DNA of 64,000 nucleotides from CAVUMR01 sp963742715 (GTDB lineage Bacteria > Actinomycetota > Actinomycetes > Mycobacteriales > Micromonosporaceae). How positions within the stretch are numbered: position 1 is the stretch's first letter; every line of letters begins with the position of its first letter. A program made the translations under genes and the position numbers. The stretch covers positions 310,001 through 374,000 of the forward strand of contig CAVUMR010000002.1 in NCBI GenBank assembly GCA_963742715.1, read 5' to 3'. A model generated the notes under the pieces. It ran no database searches and was not told the DNA's origin. It worked only from the letters and a program-made list of their open reading frames with translations. Positions 52,830-61,701 of this stretch are shown one piece after another.

Positions 52830-52843
52830 TGGCAAGGTCCTTC

Positions 52844-52872
52844 TTGACCCTGTGTACGGGTGAAGGTAATTT
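52844..52872 (+). promoter_or_regulatory. Promoter of secreted hexosaminidase operon
   Basis: TTGACC (52844-52849) and TAATTT (52867-52872) are separated by 17 bases, about 100 bases before the start codon of the GH3 gene. This is the best-formed promoter in the window. Confidence 0.6.
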
Positions 52873-52874
52873 CC
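52862..52874 (+). promoter_or_regulatory. Putative MurR operator 1
   Basis: GAAGGTAATTTCC overlaps the -10 of the hydrolase promoter and resembles the sites at 57716-57727 and 57768-57780 in front of the murR-type gene. Shared core GTAA-n-TTTC, with flanking GAA giving partial symmetry. Repression by blocking the -10 is the likely mode. Confidence 0.45.
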
Positions 52875-52972
52875 GGCAGAGCCGGCGACGAGTCGCTGAT
52901 GCCGGTCTATACCCGACAACAGCCGGTGCCGATCGGTGGCGGGGCGCGCCGAGGTGCCGTGCGGGAGGTCCG

Positions 52973-54841
52973 ATGAACCACGTCCAGCACACGACCAAGC
53001 GGAGAGTTGGCCGGCTCTCCCGCCTCGCCGGCGGGGCGATCGCCGCGCTCGCGGTGCTCAGCCTGGCCGCCCCCGCGGGGGCGACGTCAGCGTCCGAGCA
53101 GGTCGCCGACCAGACCTCCCGACACGGCGCGAACGGCTGGATCACCTCCGCGATGCGGCACATGTCGCTCGAGGAGAAGGTCGGTCAGCTGTTCGTCACC
53201 TATGCCTACGGCGAGAGCGCGACCAACCCGAGCGACGCGGACAAGGCGCTGAACCAGGACCTGTATGGCGTGGACACGCCCGCGCAGCTGGTCGACAAGT
53301 ACGCGCTCGGCGGGATCATCTACTTCGCCTGGTCCGACAGCGTGAACAACCCGCCGCAGATCGCCGGCCTGTCCAACGGTCTGCAGAAGGCGGCGATCAT
53401 CGGCAACGCGCACATTCCGCTGATCGTCACCACCGACCAGGAGCAGGGCGTCGTCACCCGGGTCGGCCCGCCGGCCACCCAGTTCCCGGGCAGCATGTCG
53501 CTCGGTGCGTCCCGCAAGCCCGCCGACGCCTACACCGCGGCCGCGATCACCGGCCAGGAGCTGCGTGCGCTCGGCATCAACGCCGCGTACGCGCCCGACT
53601 CGGACGTGAACGTCAACGCGCGCAACCCGGTGATCGGCGTACGGTCCTTCGGCAGCGATCCGAAGCTGGTCAGCGACATGGTGTCCGCGCAGGTCAAGGG
53701 GTTGCAGCGGTCGTCCTGGCCACACCGGACCGTGTCGGCCACGGCCAAGCACTTCCCCGGCCACGGCGACACGGACACCGACAGCCACACCGGCATCCCG
53801 GTCATCACCCACACGAAGGAGCAGTGGGAGGCGATCGACGCGCCGCCGTTCCGGGCCGCCATCAAGTCCGGTATCGACATGATCATGACCGCGCACCTGG
53901 AGATGCCGGCGCTGGACCCGAGCGAGGACCCGGCCACGCTGTCCAAGCCGATCCTGACCGGGCTGCTCCGCGACGAACTCGGCTACAACGGCGTCGTGGT
54001 CACCGACTCGCTCGGCATGGAGGGTGTACGCGCGAAGTACGGCGACGACCGGGTTCCGGTGCTCGCGCTGCAGGCCGGCGTGGACATGCTGCTGATGCCG
54101 CCGGACCTCGACCTGGCGTACAACGCGGTGCTGACCGCGGTACACACCGGTGAGCTCACCGAGGCTCGGATCGACCAGTCGGTTCGCCGCATCCTCACGC
54201 TCAAGTGGAACCGCGGCATCCTCACCCACCCGTTCGTAGACCCGAACCGGATCGACTCGGTGGTCGGTACCCAGGCGCACCTGGACGCCGCGGCCGACCT
54301 CACCGACCGCACCATGACGCTGGTCAAGAACGACGCGGACGCCCTGCCGCTCAACGCCGACGACCACCAGTCCGTGCTGGTCACCGGCTGGGGGGCGACC
54401 ACGACGACCACGCTGACCGATGCGATCACGGCCCGCGGCGCGACGGCGGAGCGCTTCTATACGGGCATTCCCACCGACGCGCAGATCGCCGAGGGGGTGG
54501 CCAAGGCACAGGCGCACGACGTGACCGTGGTGCTCACCCAGAAGGCGTGGGACACCGGCGTCACCGACCCCGGTGCCAAGCAGCAGGCGTACGTGCACCA
54601 GCTGCTCGCCACCGGTAAGCCGGTGATCGTGGTGGCGGTGCGCGACCCGTACGACATCGCGTACTTCACCGAGGCGCCGACCTACGTCGCCACCTACTCG
54701 TACAGCCCGGTGTCGATGGCGGCGCTGGCCCGGCTGCTCTACGGCGAGATCGCACCCATCGGCAAGCTGCCGGTGATGATCCCGACCGCGGCCGACCCGA
54801 ACGTCGAGCTGTACCCCTTCGGCCACGGCTTGAGCTGGTGA
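52973..54841 (+). CDS. nagZ: Secreted GH3 beta-N-acetylhexosaminidase, NagZ-like
   Basis: 622 residues from ATG 52973 (GGGAGGT five bases before). Signal peptide MNHVQHTTKRRVGRLSRL with a hydrophobic core and AGATSA. The GH3 domain (about 45-395) has VTTDQEQGVV, AKHFPGHGDTDTDSHTG (the His/Asp loop typical of NagZ) and VTDSLGMEG with the catalytic aspartate; a C-terminal GH3 domain follows (about 430-620). It should release GlcNAc from muropeptide or cell-wall fragments outside the cell. Its stop overlaps the NamZ-type gene by four bases, so both hydrolases are co-translated. Confidence 0.93.
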   Translation: MNHVQHTTKRRVGRLSRLAGGAIAALAVLSLAAPAGATSASEQVADQTSRHGANGWITSAMRHMSLEEKVGQLFVTYAYGESATNPSDADKALNQDLYGVDTPAQLVDKYALGGIIYFAWSDSVNNPPQIAGLSNGLQKAAIIGNAHIPLIVTTDQEQGVVTRVGPPATQFPGSMSLGASRKPADAYTAAAITGQELRALGINAAYAPDSDVNVNARNPVIGVRSFGSDPKLVSDMVSAQVKGLQRSSWPHRTVSATAKHFPGHGDTDTDSHTGIPVITHTKEQWEAIDAPPFRAAIKSGIDMIMTAHLEMPALDPSEDPATLSKPILTGLLRDELGYNGVVVTDSLGMEGVRAKYGDDRVPVLALQAGVDMLLMPPDLDLAYNAVLTAVHTGELTEARIDQSVRRILTLKWNRGILTHPFVDPNRIDSVVGTQAHLDAAADLTDRTMTLVKNDADALPLNADDHQSVLVTGWGATTTTTLTDAITARGATAERFYTGIPTDAQIAEGVAKAQAHDVTVVLTQKAWDTGVTDPGAKQQAYVHQLLATGKPVIVVAVRDPYDIAYFTEAPTYVATYSYSPVSMAALARLLYGEIAPIGKLPVMIPTAADPNVELYPFGHGLSW

Positions 54842-56175
54842 TGGTGATGGATCGTCGGTCTTTCCTCTCCGCGGTTGGCGGATCCCTCGCCGCCACCGGT
54901 ACGGGGACGCTCGTGGGTGCCGCCGTCGCGGCGGCGCCCACGAGCGCCGCGCCGGGCTTGTCCCACGACCACGGTCATCGGATCGAAACCGGGCTCGATG
55001 TACTGGTCGGCAGCGGGTTCGCCACGCTCGCCGGGCAGCGGGTCGGGGTCATCTCCAACCCGACCGGGGTCAACAACAAGTACCAGCACCTGGTCGACCT
55101 GATGGTCGCGGCCGGCAGCGTGAACGTGACCGGCGTGTTCGGTCCCGAGCACGGCTTCCGTGGTTCCGCGCAGGCCGGCGGCAGCGAAGGCACCGGCACC
55201 GACGCCCGTACCGGGCTGACCGTGTACGACGCCTACGGCGCGACCGCGACCAAGTTCGCTGAGCTGTACGACACGGCCGGTGTGGAGACCGTGGTGTTTG
55301 ACATCCAGGATGTCGGCGCGCGGTTCTACACGTACATCTGGACGCTCTACAACGCGATGGTGGCCGCCTCCCGGCGCGGACTGCGGTTCGTCGTACTGGA
55401 CCGGCCCAACCCGACCGGTGGCATCGCCCGCGGGCCGATGATGACGCCCGAGTTCGAGACCGGAGTCGGCGCCAAGGAGATCGTCCAGCAGCACGGCATG
55501 ACTGTCGGCGAGCTGGCCCGCTTCTTCAACGGCGAGTTCCTGCCTACCGACGCGGGCGGCCCGGTGGAGCTGGACGTGGTCGAGGTGCGCGGCTGGCGCA
55601 CCGAGGTGTTCGGCGACGAGCTGTTCGGTGAGGGCGGGCTGCCGTGGGTACTGCCCAGCCCCAACATGCCCACCCCGCAGACCGCCGTCGTGTACCCGGG
55701 CACCTGCCTGTTCGAGGGCACCACGGCATCGGAGGGACGCGGTACCACCCGCCCGTTCGAGCTCATCGGCGCGCCGTACCTCGACTACCACTGGGGCGAC
55801 CGGCTCAACGAGTACAACCTGCCCGGCGTGCGGTTCCGCGAGGGCTACTTCACCCCGACGTTCTCCAAGCACGTCGGCGAGGTGTGCAACGGCACCGAGG
55901 TGAAGGTCACCGACCACCGGTCGTACGACCCGGTCCGTACCGCGGTCGCGATGCTGGTCGAGGCGCGGAAGTACGAAGACTTCGAGTGGCGGTACGACAC
56001 GTACGACCCGGCCCGCCCGTACTGGATCGACAAGCTCACCGGCTCGACCCGACTGCGCACGATGATCGACGCGGGCGCTACGGCGACCGATGTCGTCGGT
56101 GCGTGGGCGGACGAGCTGGCCGAATTCGTGGCACGGCGCCGGCAGTACCTGCTCTATCGAGGGCACGGCCGGTAG
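54838..56175 (+). CDS. namZ: Exo-beta-N-acetylmuramidase, NamZ/DUF1343 family
   Basis: 445 residues; start at GTG 54838, ATG 54841 or ATG 54847. A Tat-type signal is visible (MDRRSFLSAVGGSLAATG). DUF1343 motifs: GVISNPTGVN, FGPEHGFRG, FDIQDVGARFYTY, and LDRPNPTGG. Characterised NamZ enzymes cleave terminal MurNAc from peptidoglycan chains, the step complementary to NagZ, which removes GlcNAc. The gene pair therefore could strip glycan strands from the end, one sugar at a time, outside the membrane. Length is normal for secreted members. Confidence 0.92.
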   Translation: MMVMDRRSFLSAVGGSLAATGTGTLVGAAVAAAPTSAAPGLSHDHGHRIETGLDVLVGSGFATLAGQRVGVISNPTGVNNKYQHLVDLMVAAGSVNVTGVFGPEHGFRGSAQAGGSEGTGTDARTGLTVYDAYGATATKFAELYDTAGVETVVFDIQDVGARFYTYIWTLYNAMVAASRRGLRFVVLDRPNPTGGIARGPMMTPEFETGVGAKEIVQQHGMTVGELARFFNGEFLPTDAGGPVELDVVEVRGWRTEVFGDELFGEGGLPWVLPSPNMPTPQTAVVYPGTCLFEGTTASEGRGTTRPFELIGAPYLDYHWGDRLNEYNLPGVRFREGYFTPTFSKHVGEVCNGTEVKVTDHRSYDPVRTAVAMLVEARKYEDFEWRYDTYDPARPYWIDKLTGSTRLRTMIDAGATATDVVGAWADELAEFVARRRQYLLYRGHGR

Positions 56176-56364
56176 CGGGGGACCGGGGGTGGGCCCGACG
56201 TGGTCCCCGACGGGTCCACCCCCGCAGACCTGCACCTCCACTTGACCGCCGGCTGTCAGTCGGCCGAGTCGACCTGCGCGGCTCCTTCAAACAGCGCAGG
56301 GTGAGTCGGGGCGGCTCTTCAACCGGCGCGGGTGAGCTGGCTCGGGTGAGTCGGCGCGAACCCT

Positions 56365-57363
56365 TCAGTCGCCGCGGGTCAGCCGCGCGTGTACCGCCGG
56401 ATCGGCGGGCATCCCGGTGCTCAACAGCGCCAGCCAGGCGGCTCCACCGGCGGCATCACCAGCCGGTACGGGTGCCGCGCCGTACCGCTCAGTGAGCGCG
56501 GCCGCCAGCCGGGTGCCGAGCGGACCGTCCGACAGCGCAACAGATCCAGCCAGCACCGGCGGATGGGCGCGGGCCGGTTCTCCGACCCGGTCGGCGACCG
56601 CGTCGAGCGTGGCGACCAGTGCGTCCACCGTACGGTCAAGCAGTTCGACGGCCACCGCGTCGCCGGCCACGGCCACTGTGGACACCACCGGTGCGAGCCG
56701 GCCCAACTCGGCCGGGCGCAGCCCGTCCACGGCCGCGACGAGCCGTTGGATCGGCGCGTCCGGGACCTCTCCGGATCCCGGCCGGTCCACGCCGAGCGTG
56801 TCGAACACCTCGTCCACCAGCGCGGTTGCTGGGCCGCGACCGTCCAGTGCCCGTACCACCGACTGCGCGGCGGAGAGTCCGAGTCGTACCGCACTTCCCT
56901 CGTCACCGAGCAGCCAGCCGTACCCGTCGGCGCGATCGGCCACGTCACCATCGGCGATGTACGCCGCGACCGAGCCGGTACCGGCCACCAGCACCAGTCC
57001 ACACGGGTCGGGTACCCCGGCCGCGTGTGCGCTGACCAGGTCGGTCACTACCGCCGGTCGGCCGGCGAAGCCGGCCGCGTGCCAGGCACGGTCAGCCGCC
57101 GCGACCGCCCGCGAGCGGCCGGCCGCGCCGGCGCCGCTCAACGCCATCACCCCGGCCAGTACGTCGACGGACAGCTCGGTCGGTACACCAGCCAATGCGT
57201 CCCGCAGCGCGGCGGCGAGATTCTCCGCCGGGTCGCCCGCACTGGACCGGATGTTGGCGCCGGCCGCAGCGCCGCGGCCGAGCACCCGACCGCTCGTTTC
57301 GGCGATGACTGCCCGGCTCGCGGTCGCGCCGGCGTCCACGCCGACGACCAGAGGAGTACGCAC
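56365..57363 (-). CDS. BadF/BadG-family amino-sugar kinase (GlcNAc/MurNAc)
   Basis: 332 residues from GTG 57363. ATPase signatures: LVVGVDAGATASRAV (phosphate 1), LVLVAGTGSVAAY (phosphate 2), GDEGSAVRLG, and VLAGSVALSDG (adenosine). The family includes N-acetylglucosamine kinase and the MurNAc/GlcNAc kinase MurK. With NamZ releasing MurNAc and MurQ needing MurNAc-6-phosphate nearby, MurNAc phosphorylation is the most economical role. It is transcribed against its neighbours; I found no MurR-like site upstream of it. Confidence 0.88.
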   Translation of the reverse strand: MRTPLVVGVDAGATASRAVIAETSGRVLGRGAAAGANIRSSAGDPAENLAAALRDALAGVPTELSVDVLAGVMALSGAGAAGRSRAVAAADRAWHAAGFAGRPAVVTDLVSAHAAGVPDPCGLVLVAGTGSVAAYIADGDVADRADGYGWLLGDEGSAVRLGLSAAQSVVRALDGRGPATALVDEVFDTLGVDRPGSGEVPDAPIQRLVAAVDGLRPAELGRLAPVVSTVAVAGDAVAVELLDRTVDALVATLDAVADRVGEPARAHPPVLAGSVALSDGPLGTRLAAALTERYGAAPVPAGDAAGGAAWLALLSTGMPADPAVHARLTRGD

Positions 57364-57417
57364 GATCGCCGACCCTAGGCCATGGGCGGAGCCATCGTTC
57401 CGCTCGCAACTAGCTGC

Positions 57418-57564
57418 GGCCCGGCGCAACGTGAGGCGCCGTCCGGGTCACGGGATGGGGCATGGCCACGGCGACCAGGGCCGCCGGCGTTGGCCCGGCG
57501 CAAGGTGAGGGGTGGCCAGCGCAAGGGAGGTGTGGCCCGGCGCAAGCTGAGGCGCTGTCCGGCG
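57418..57564. repeat. Imperfect repeat GGCCCGGCGCAA, 4 copies
   Basis: Copies at 57418, 57492, 57513 (diverged) and 57534 share GGCCCGGCGCAA followed by a G/C-T-GAGG stretch; the first and fourth also share GGCGCnGTCCGG behind it. Irregular spacing suggests an old duplication, not a minisatellite. Confidence 0.65.
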
Positions 57565-57715
57565 CGGGCTCCAGTGCGACAGGTACGGCATGGCGGGTCG
57601 AACACGCCGCGATCGCACCTTCCGGGAGCTTGCCCGCAAGTCGACCACGCCGGGTCGCGGGTTCCGGACGTCGACCGCGCGTCGTACCCGAGATCGCCGC
57701 GAGCAGGCTCCGGAC

Positions 57716-57727
57716 GAGGTAACTTTC
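57716..57727 (+). promoter_or_regulatory. Putative MurR operator 2
   Basis: GAGGTAACTTTC, upstream of the murR-type promoter and sharing GTAAnTTTC with the site at 57768. It is placed just before a TTGACA hexamer (57728-57733). Confidence 0.4.
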
Positions 57728-57748
57728 TTGACAATGTCGTGGCGAAGG

Positions 57749-57780
57749 TTGACCGGTCACGCTCTGTGAAAGTAAGTTTC
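57749..57780 (+). promoter_or_regulatory. murR promoter with overlapping operator 3
   Basis: TTGACC (57749-57754) and TAAGTT (57773-57778) are 18 bases apart. GAAAGTAAGTTTC (57768-57780) covers the -10. The GTG start at 57785 is only seven bases beyond the -10, so the transcript probably begins at the start codon and is leaderless; no Shine-Dalgarno sequence is seen. Confidence 0.5.
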
Positions 57781-57784
57781 GCCC

Positions 57785-58699
57785 GTGTCGAAGACAGCGA
57801 AGGTTTCCGCAGTTCGCGACGATAGTGGCCTGATTGTGCACGTGAGCGGGCTGCTCCCGGCGCTGTCCCCGGCTGAACAGCGGGTGGCGAGATTAGTCGT
57901 CGCCGATCCGGCGGCCGCCGCGCGGCAGACCATCACCGAGCTGGCCGGTGCCGCGGGTACCTCCGAGGCGACCGTGATCAGGTTCTGTCGTTCGGTGGGC
58001 ATGGACGGCTACCCGCAACTGCGGATCAGGCTCGCCGCCGAGGCGGCCCGCCGGGTGGAACCGCCGGACGCCCGGGTGGTGGGCGGCGACATTCCGCCGG
58101 GCGCGGACATGGCGCAGATCATCGCGACGATCTCGTTCAACGACGCCCGCGCCGTCGAGGAGACCGCCGAGCAGCTGGACCTCGAAGCCTGCGAGCAGGT
58201 GGTCGACGCGCTGGCGGCGGCCAGCCGGGTGGACGTCTTCGGCGTCGGGGCCAGCGGCTTCGCCGCCTCCGACCTGCAGCAGAAGCTGCACCGCATCGGC
58301 CGTACCGCGTTCTACTGGCCGGACGCGCACACTGCGCTCGCCAGTGCGGCGCTGCTCGGCAAGGGCGACGTCGCGCTCGCGATTTCGCACAGCGGCGCCA
58401 CCGTGGAGGCGGTCGACCTGCTCGCCGAGGCGACCCGGCGCGGCGCCACCACGATCGCGTTGACCAACTTCCCGCGATCACCGCTGGCCGAGGCCGCGGA
58501 CTTCGTGCTCACCACCGCGGCTCGGGAGACCACGTACCGCTCGGGCGCGATGGCCAGCCGGATCGCGCAGCTCACCGTCGTCGACTGCCTGTTCGTCGGG
58601 GTCGCGGCCCGCAACCGCACCCGGGCTCGGAAGGCGCTGGAGGCCACCGCCGAGGCGGTCCGCCCGCGCCGGGTGAGCCAGGGCCGGAGAAGGGCGTGA
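57785..58699 (+). CDS. murR: MurR/RpiR-family regulator with SIS domain
   Basis: 304 residues from GTG 57785. N-terminal RpiR helix-turn-helix (about 25-95; LSPAEQRVARLVVADP, TSEATVIRFCRSVGMDGYPQ) and a sugar-phosphate-binding SIS domain (about 135-265; VDVFGVGASGFAASDL, AISHSGATVE). Members sense MurNAc-6-phosphate or related amino-sugar phosphates and repress recycling genes. The stop overlaps murQ by four bases. Operator-like sequences lie at its own promoter and at the hydrolase promoter 5 kb upstream, which supports autoregulation and a small regulon. Confidence 0.9.
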   Translation: MSKTAKVSAVRDDSGLIVHVSGLLPALSPAEQRVARLVVADPAAAARQTITELAGAAGTSEATVIRFCRSVGMDGYPQLRIRLAAEAARRVEPPDARVVGGDIPPGADMAQIIATISFNDARAVEETAEQLDLEACEQVVDALAAASRVDVFGVGASGFAASDLQQKLHRIGRTAFYWPDAHTALASAALLGKGDVALAISHSGATVEAVDLLAEATRRGATTIALTNFPRSPLAEAADFVLTTAARETTYRSGAMASRIAQLTVVDCLFVGVAARNRTRARKALEATAEAVRPRRVSQGRRRA

Positions 58700-59610
58700 C
58701 TGCGCGGCCGGTGGAGCGGGTCACCTCGCCGACCGAGCAGCGCAATCCTCGTACGACCGACATCGATCTGGTACCGACCCTCGAGGTGCTGCGCCTGATC
58801 AACACCGAGGACGAGGAGGTACCGGCGGCTGTGTCGGCGGTACTGCCGGCGCTCGCGGTCGCGGTGGACCGGGCGGTCGTCGCGTTGCGTGGCGGCAACC
58901 GGGTGCACTACTTCGGCGCCGGTACCTCCGGGCGCATCGCCGCTCTGGACGCGGCCGAGCTGCTGCCCACGTACAACGTGCCGGCCGGCTGGTTCTGCAC
59001 CCACCAGGCTGGCGGTCCGGAAGCGATGTACCGGGCGATCGAGGCGGCCGAGGACGACGTGGACGCCGGTACCGCCGAGGCGGCTGGATGTGTCGCCCGC
59101 GGTGACCTGGCGATCGGCCTCACCGCGAGCGGCCGTACGCCGTATGTGCTGGCAGCGCTGCGCGCCGCCGCGGCCAACGGGGCGGGCACGGTGCTGGTGA
59201 CCGCGAACCCGGCCGCCGAGGCGGCTTTCGAGGTGGACGTGTTCGTCGGGGTCGAGACCGGCCCCGAGGCGATCACCGGCTCCACCCGGATGAAGGCGGC
59301 CACCGCGCAGAAGCTGGTGCTCAACAGCTTCTCCACCGCGGTGATGGTCCAACTCGGCCGGGTGTACTCCAACCTGATGGTCGCGATGGTGCCCACCAAC
59401 GCGAAGCTGCGTGGCCGGATGCTGTCGATCCTGGTCGAGGCCACCGGGGCGGACGAGGCAACGTGCACCGCCGTGCTGGCCGACGCGGACGGCGACCTCA
59501 AGGTCGCCCTGGTGTCGCTGTTGGCCGGCGTGGACATCGGCACGGCCCGGTCCGCGCTGGCCGACGCCGACCAGCGGGTACGCGATGCCCTGATCCTGCT
59601 CGCCGGCTGA
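58696..59610 (+). CDS. murQ: N-acetylmuramic acid 6-phosphate etherase
   Basis: 304 residues from GTG 58696, overlapping the regulator stop (GTGA). Characteristic MurQ motifs: TEQRNPRTTDID at the N terminus, HYFGAGTSGRIAALDAAE, GLTASGRTPYV and ITGSTRMKAATAQKLVLN. The enzyme splits D-lactate from MurNAc-6-phosphate to give GlcNAc-6-phosphate in the cytoplasm. With the secreted NagZ/NamZ pair and the BadF-type kinase the steps from wall fragment to GlcNAc-6P are nearly complete; a MurNAc importer is not seen. Confidence 0.96.
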   Translation: MTARPVERVTSPTEQRNPRTTDIDLVPTLEVLRLINTEDEEVPAAVSAVLPALAVAVDRAVVALRGGNRVHYFGAGTSGRIAALDAAELLPTYNVPAGWFCTHQAGGPEAMYRAIEAAEDDVDAGTAEAAGCVARGDLAIGLTASGRTPYVLAALRAAAANGAGTVLVTANPAAEAAFEVDVFVGVETGPEAITGSTRMKAATAQKLVLNSFSTAVMVQLGRVYSNLMVAMVPTNAKLRGRMLSILVEATGADEATCTAVLADADGDLKVALVSLLAGVDIGTARSALADADQRVRDALILLAG

Positions 59611-59799
59611 GCGGGGCTGGCAGGTAGCGCGTTTCGGACCTCGTGTCCCGATCGACTCCGCCGGCCGCGGATTGTCGGCATTTCCCGACTAGCGTTGCCG
59701 GAGAGCCGCATCCCGTCACCGGCCACCGCCGTCCGGCTACGAACGGTCCGGCGGGCTGCCCGGCGATGACCAGCGATCGAGCTGTACGGAGGGAACCGC

Positions 59800-60810
59800 G
59801 TGTCCAGGTCCACGATGGTGCGCCTCGGGTTGCTCGCGCTGCTGTGGGGGTCGAGCTTCCTGTGGATCGCCGTCGCGCTGCGCGGTTTTCCGCCGATCCA
59901 GGTGGTGCTGGCGCGGATCGTGCTGGGCGCGCTGGCGATGCTCGTGATGATGCTGGCACTGCGGCAGCGGCTGCCCCGCTCGCTGACCGTCTGGGGCCAT
60001 CTCACCGTCGCGGCCATGCTCGGCAACACGTTGCCGTTCCTGTTCTACGCCTACGGCGAGCAGCAGGTCAGCTCCGGTGTCGCCGGTACGTTGAACGCCA
60101 CCACGCCACTGTGGACGATCCTGGTGAGCTTCCTGACCGGGTACGACCGGCGGATGTCGGCCGGTCGGCTCGCCGGCATCGCGGTGGGCTTCACCGGCAC
60201 GTTGCTGATCTTCTCCCCCTGGGAGTCCGGCTCGAGTATCGCCAGTTGGGGCGGGCTGGCCTGCCTCGGCGCCGCCCTGTGCTACGGCATGCTCTTCATC
60301 TACCTGCACAAGTTCCTGGTACACCGCGGGTTGTCACCGGTCGTACTCTCGGCCGGACAGCTGATGATGGCGACCGTCATCACCGCGGCGGTGACCCCGC
60401 TGCTCGGCTGGGAACTGCCGGACCTGCGTACCGACGCCATCGTGTCCGTCGCGATCCTCGGAGTGTTCTGCACCGGCTTCGCGTACGTGCTGCACTACCG
60501 GCTGGTCACCGACATCGGGCCGACCGCGGCCGTGGTGACCTACCTGATGCCGATCGTGGCCGTGGTGCTGGGCGCGGTGAAGCTGGGCGAGGCGGTAACC
60601 CCGCAGGTGATCGCCGGCATGGTCGTGGTGCTGGCCGGCGTCGCGCTGGTTCGCCGCGACACCGGCAGCGGGCCGGCCGGAGCCGGGCCGGAGGTGGCCG
60701 GCGAGCCGGCGATGCCGGTCGACGCGCCCACCCGGCCACCGGACCAGCGGGCCCAGCGGCGGCCCGAGCAGCCGGATGCGCCGGTCGATCTCAGATCAAC
60801 CGGGCAATAG
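59800..60810 (+). CDS. EamA/DMT-family transporter
   Basis: 336 residues from GTG 59800 with GGAGGG seven bases upstream. Ten hydrophobic segments in two EamA repeats (LLALLWGSSFLWIAVALRGF at the start; the second repeat from about residue 150). A 50-residue Pro/Arg-rich hydrophilic tail ends the protein. Family members move amino acids, nucleosides or drugs; the substrate is not evident. It lies 189 bases after murQ on the same strand, but a separate promoter is likely, so a part in recycling is uncertain. Confidence 0.88.
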   Translation: MSRSTMVRLGLLALLWGSSFLWIAVALRGFPPIQVVLARIVLGALAMLVMMLALRQRLPRSLTVWGHLTVAAMLGNTLPFLFYAYGEQQVSSGVAGTLNATTPLWTILVSFLTGYDRRMSAGRLAGIAVGFTGTLLIFSPWESGSSIASWGGLACLGAALCYGMLFIYLHKFLVHRGLSPVVLSAGQLMMATVITAAVTPLLGWELPDLRTDAIVSVAILGVFCTGFAYVLHYRLVTDIGPTAAVVTYLMPIVAVVLGAVKLGEAVTPQVIAGMVVVLAGVALVRRDTGSGPAGAGPEVAGEPAMPVDAPTRPPDQRAQRRPEQPDAPVDLRSTGQ

Positions 60811-60933
60811 GGTTACGACGACCCACCGCGGTGGGTACCGGAACCAAACAGGCACCCGGCTGCGTCTCATTCGGTGACAGTTCTGGTGCAGCGACAGTGA
60901 CCGTGGCCGATGGTCCAGGAGGTGCTCGAGACG

Positions 60934-61569
60934 ATGTACCGGCGAGCTGCAGTGCTGATCGCGGTGGTCACGTGCGCGTTGGCGGTGGCCGGGTGCGGCG
61001 GAAAGCACCCGTCCAGCAGCGCGCCACCCGACGCGAGCGCGACCGGTACCACTCCGTCGGCCGGTACGTCCGCGACCGCGAGTCCCAGTGGCACCGTGAC
61101 AGCCGGGCCACCGGCACCCCCCGGTGGCGGCGGTGGCGGTACCGACCGCTGCCACACCAGTTCGCTCAAGCTCGGCATCCAGGCCGCCGGTGGCGGTGCG
61201 GGCCAGGCGTACGCCCTGTTGAGCCTCACGAACCGTTCGTCGGTCACCTGCCGTGTGTACGGCTACCCGGGCATGCAGTTGCTCGGGGCCGGCGGCAAGG
61301 CGGTGCCGACCAATCTCATTCCGACCGGCGCCAAGCCGACCCTGATCACCCTTGCCGCCGGGCGTACCGCCTGGTCGCGGCTGCACTGGTCGCATGTACC
61401 CGGTCCGGGTGAGCAGCAGGCCGGGCTCTGTGAGCCGGAAGCCTCCAGCGCGCAGGTCACGCCGCCGGATGAGACGACGCGACTGAGCACAACGTTCGCG
61501 TTCGGTGCGGTCTGCGAGCACGGCCGGATCGACGCCACCCCGATGCTCGCCAGCAAACCGGCCGCCTGA
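60934..61569 (+). CDS. DUF4232-domain lipoprotein
   Basis: 211 residues from ATG 60934, with AGGAGGT eleven bases before it. Lipobox AVAGC at about 21-25, a Ser/Thr/Pro/Gly linker (to about 75), then a DUF4232 domain with DRCHTSSLKLGIQ, LLSLTNRSSVTCRVYGYPGM and WSRLHWSHVPG. Four cysteines in the domain may pair. Function of the family is unknown; it is common among actinomycete surface lipoproteins. It converges on the acyl-CoA synthetase gene. Confidence 0.87.
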   Translation: MYRRAAVLIAVVTCALAVAGCGGKHPSSSAPPDASATGTTPSAGTSATASPSGTVTAGPPAPPGGGGGGTDRCHTSSLKLGIQAAGGGAGQAYALLSLTNRSSVTCRVYGYPGMQLLGAGGKAVPTNLIPTGAKPTLITLAAGRTAWSRLHWSHVPGPGEQQAGLCEPEASSAQVTPPDETTRLSTTFAFGAVCEHGRIDATPMLASKPAA

Positions 61570-61624
61570 CCGCGGCGTACGCACGAGCGGCTCCGGCCGG
61601 CGCCGGGGCCGGAAGGCCGGCGAG

Positions 61625-61666
61625 TCCGGGCGGTAAGGCCGGGAGTCGGGGCGGTAAGGCCGGGGG
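61625..61666. repeat. 21-bp direct repeat, 2 copies
   Basis: TCCGGGCGGTAAGGCCGGGAG (61625-61645) is followed by a near copy at 61646-61666 and a partial third, between two convergent genes. Neighbouring GGCCGG-rich arms could form a terminator-like fold. Confidence 0.6.
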
Positions 61667-61701
61667 CGGGAAGGCCGGTCCGCGGCGGGACGAGCGCCGG
61701 C

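Larger units (their letters stand above)
57364..57784. other. Divergent intergenic region, kinase and murR promoters
   Basis: 421 bases between the kinase start and the murR-type start. The first half holds the GGCCCGGCGCAA repeat (57418-57552); the last 70 bases hold two operator-like sites and a promoter. Long frames across it on both strands lack any family similarity and are treated as non-coding. Confidence 0.5.

Noticed and set aside
57364..57415. MurR operator in front of the kinase gene
   Set aside because: No GTAAnTTTC-like sequence was found within 50 bases of its start.
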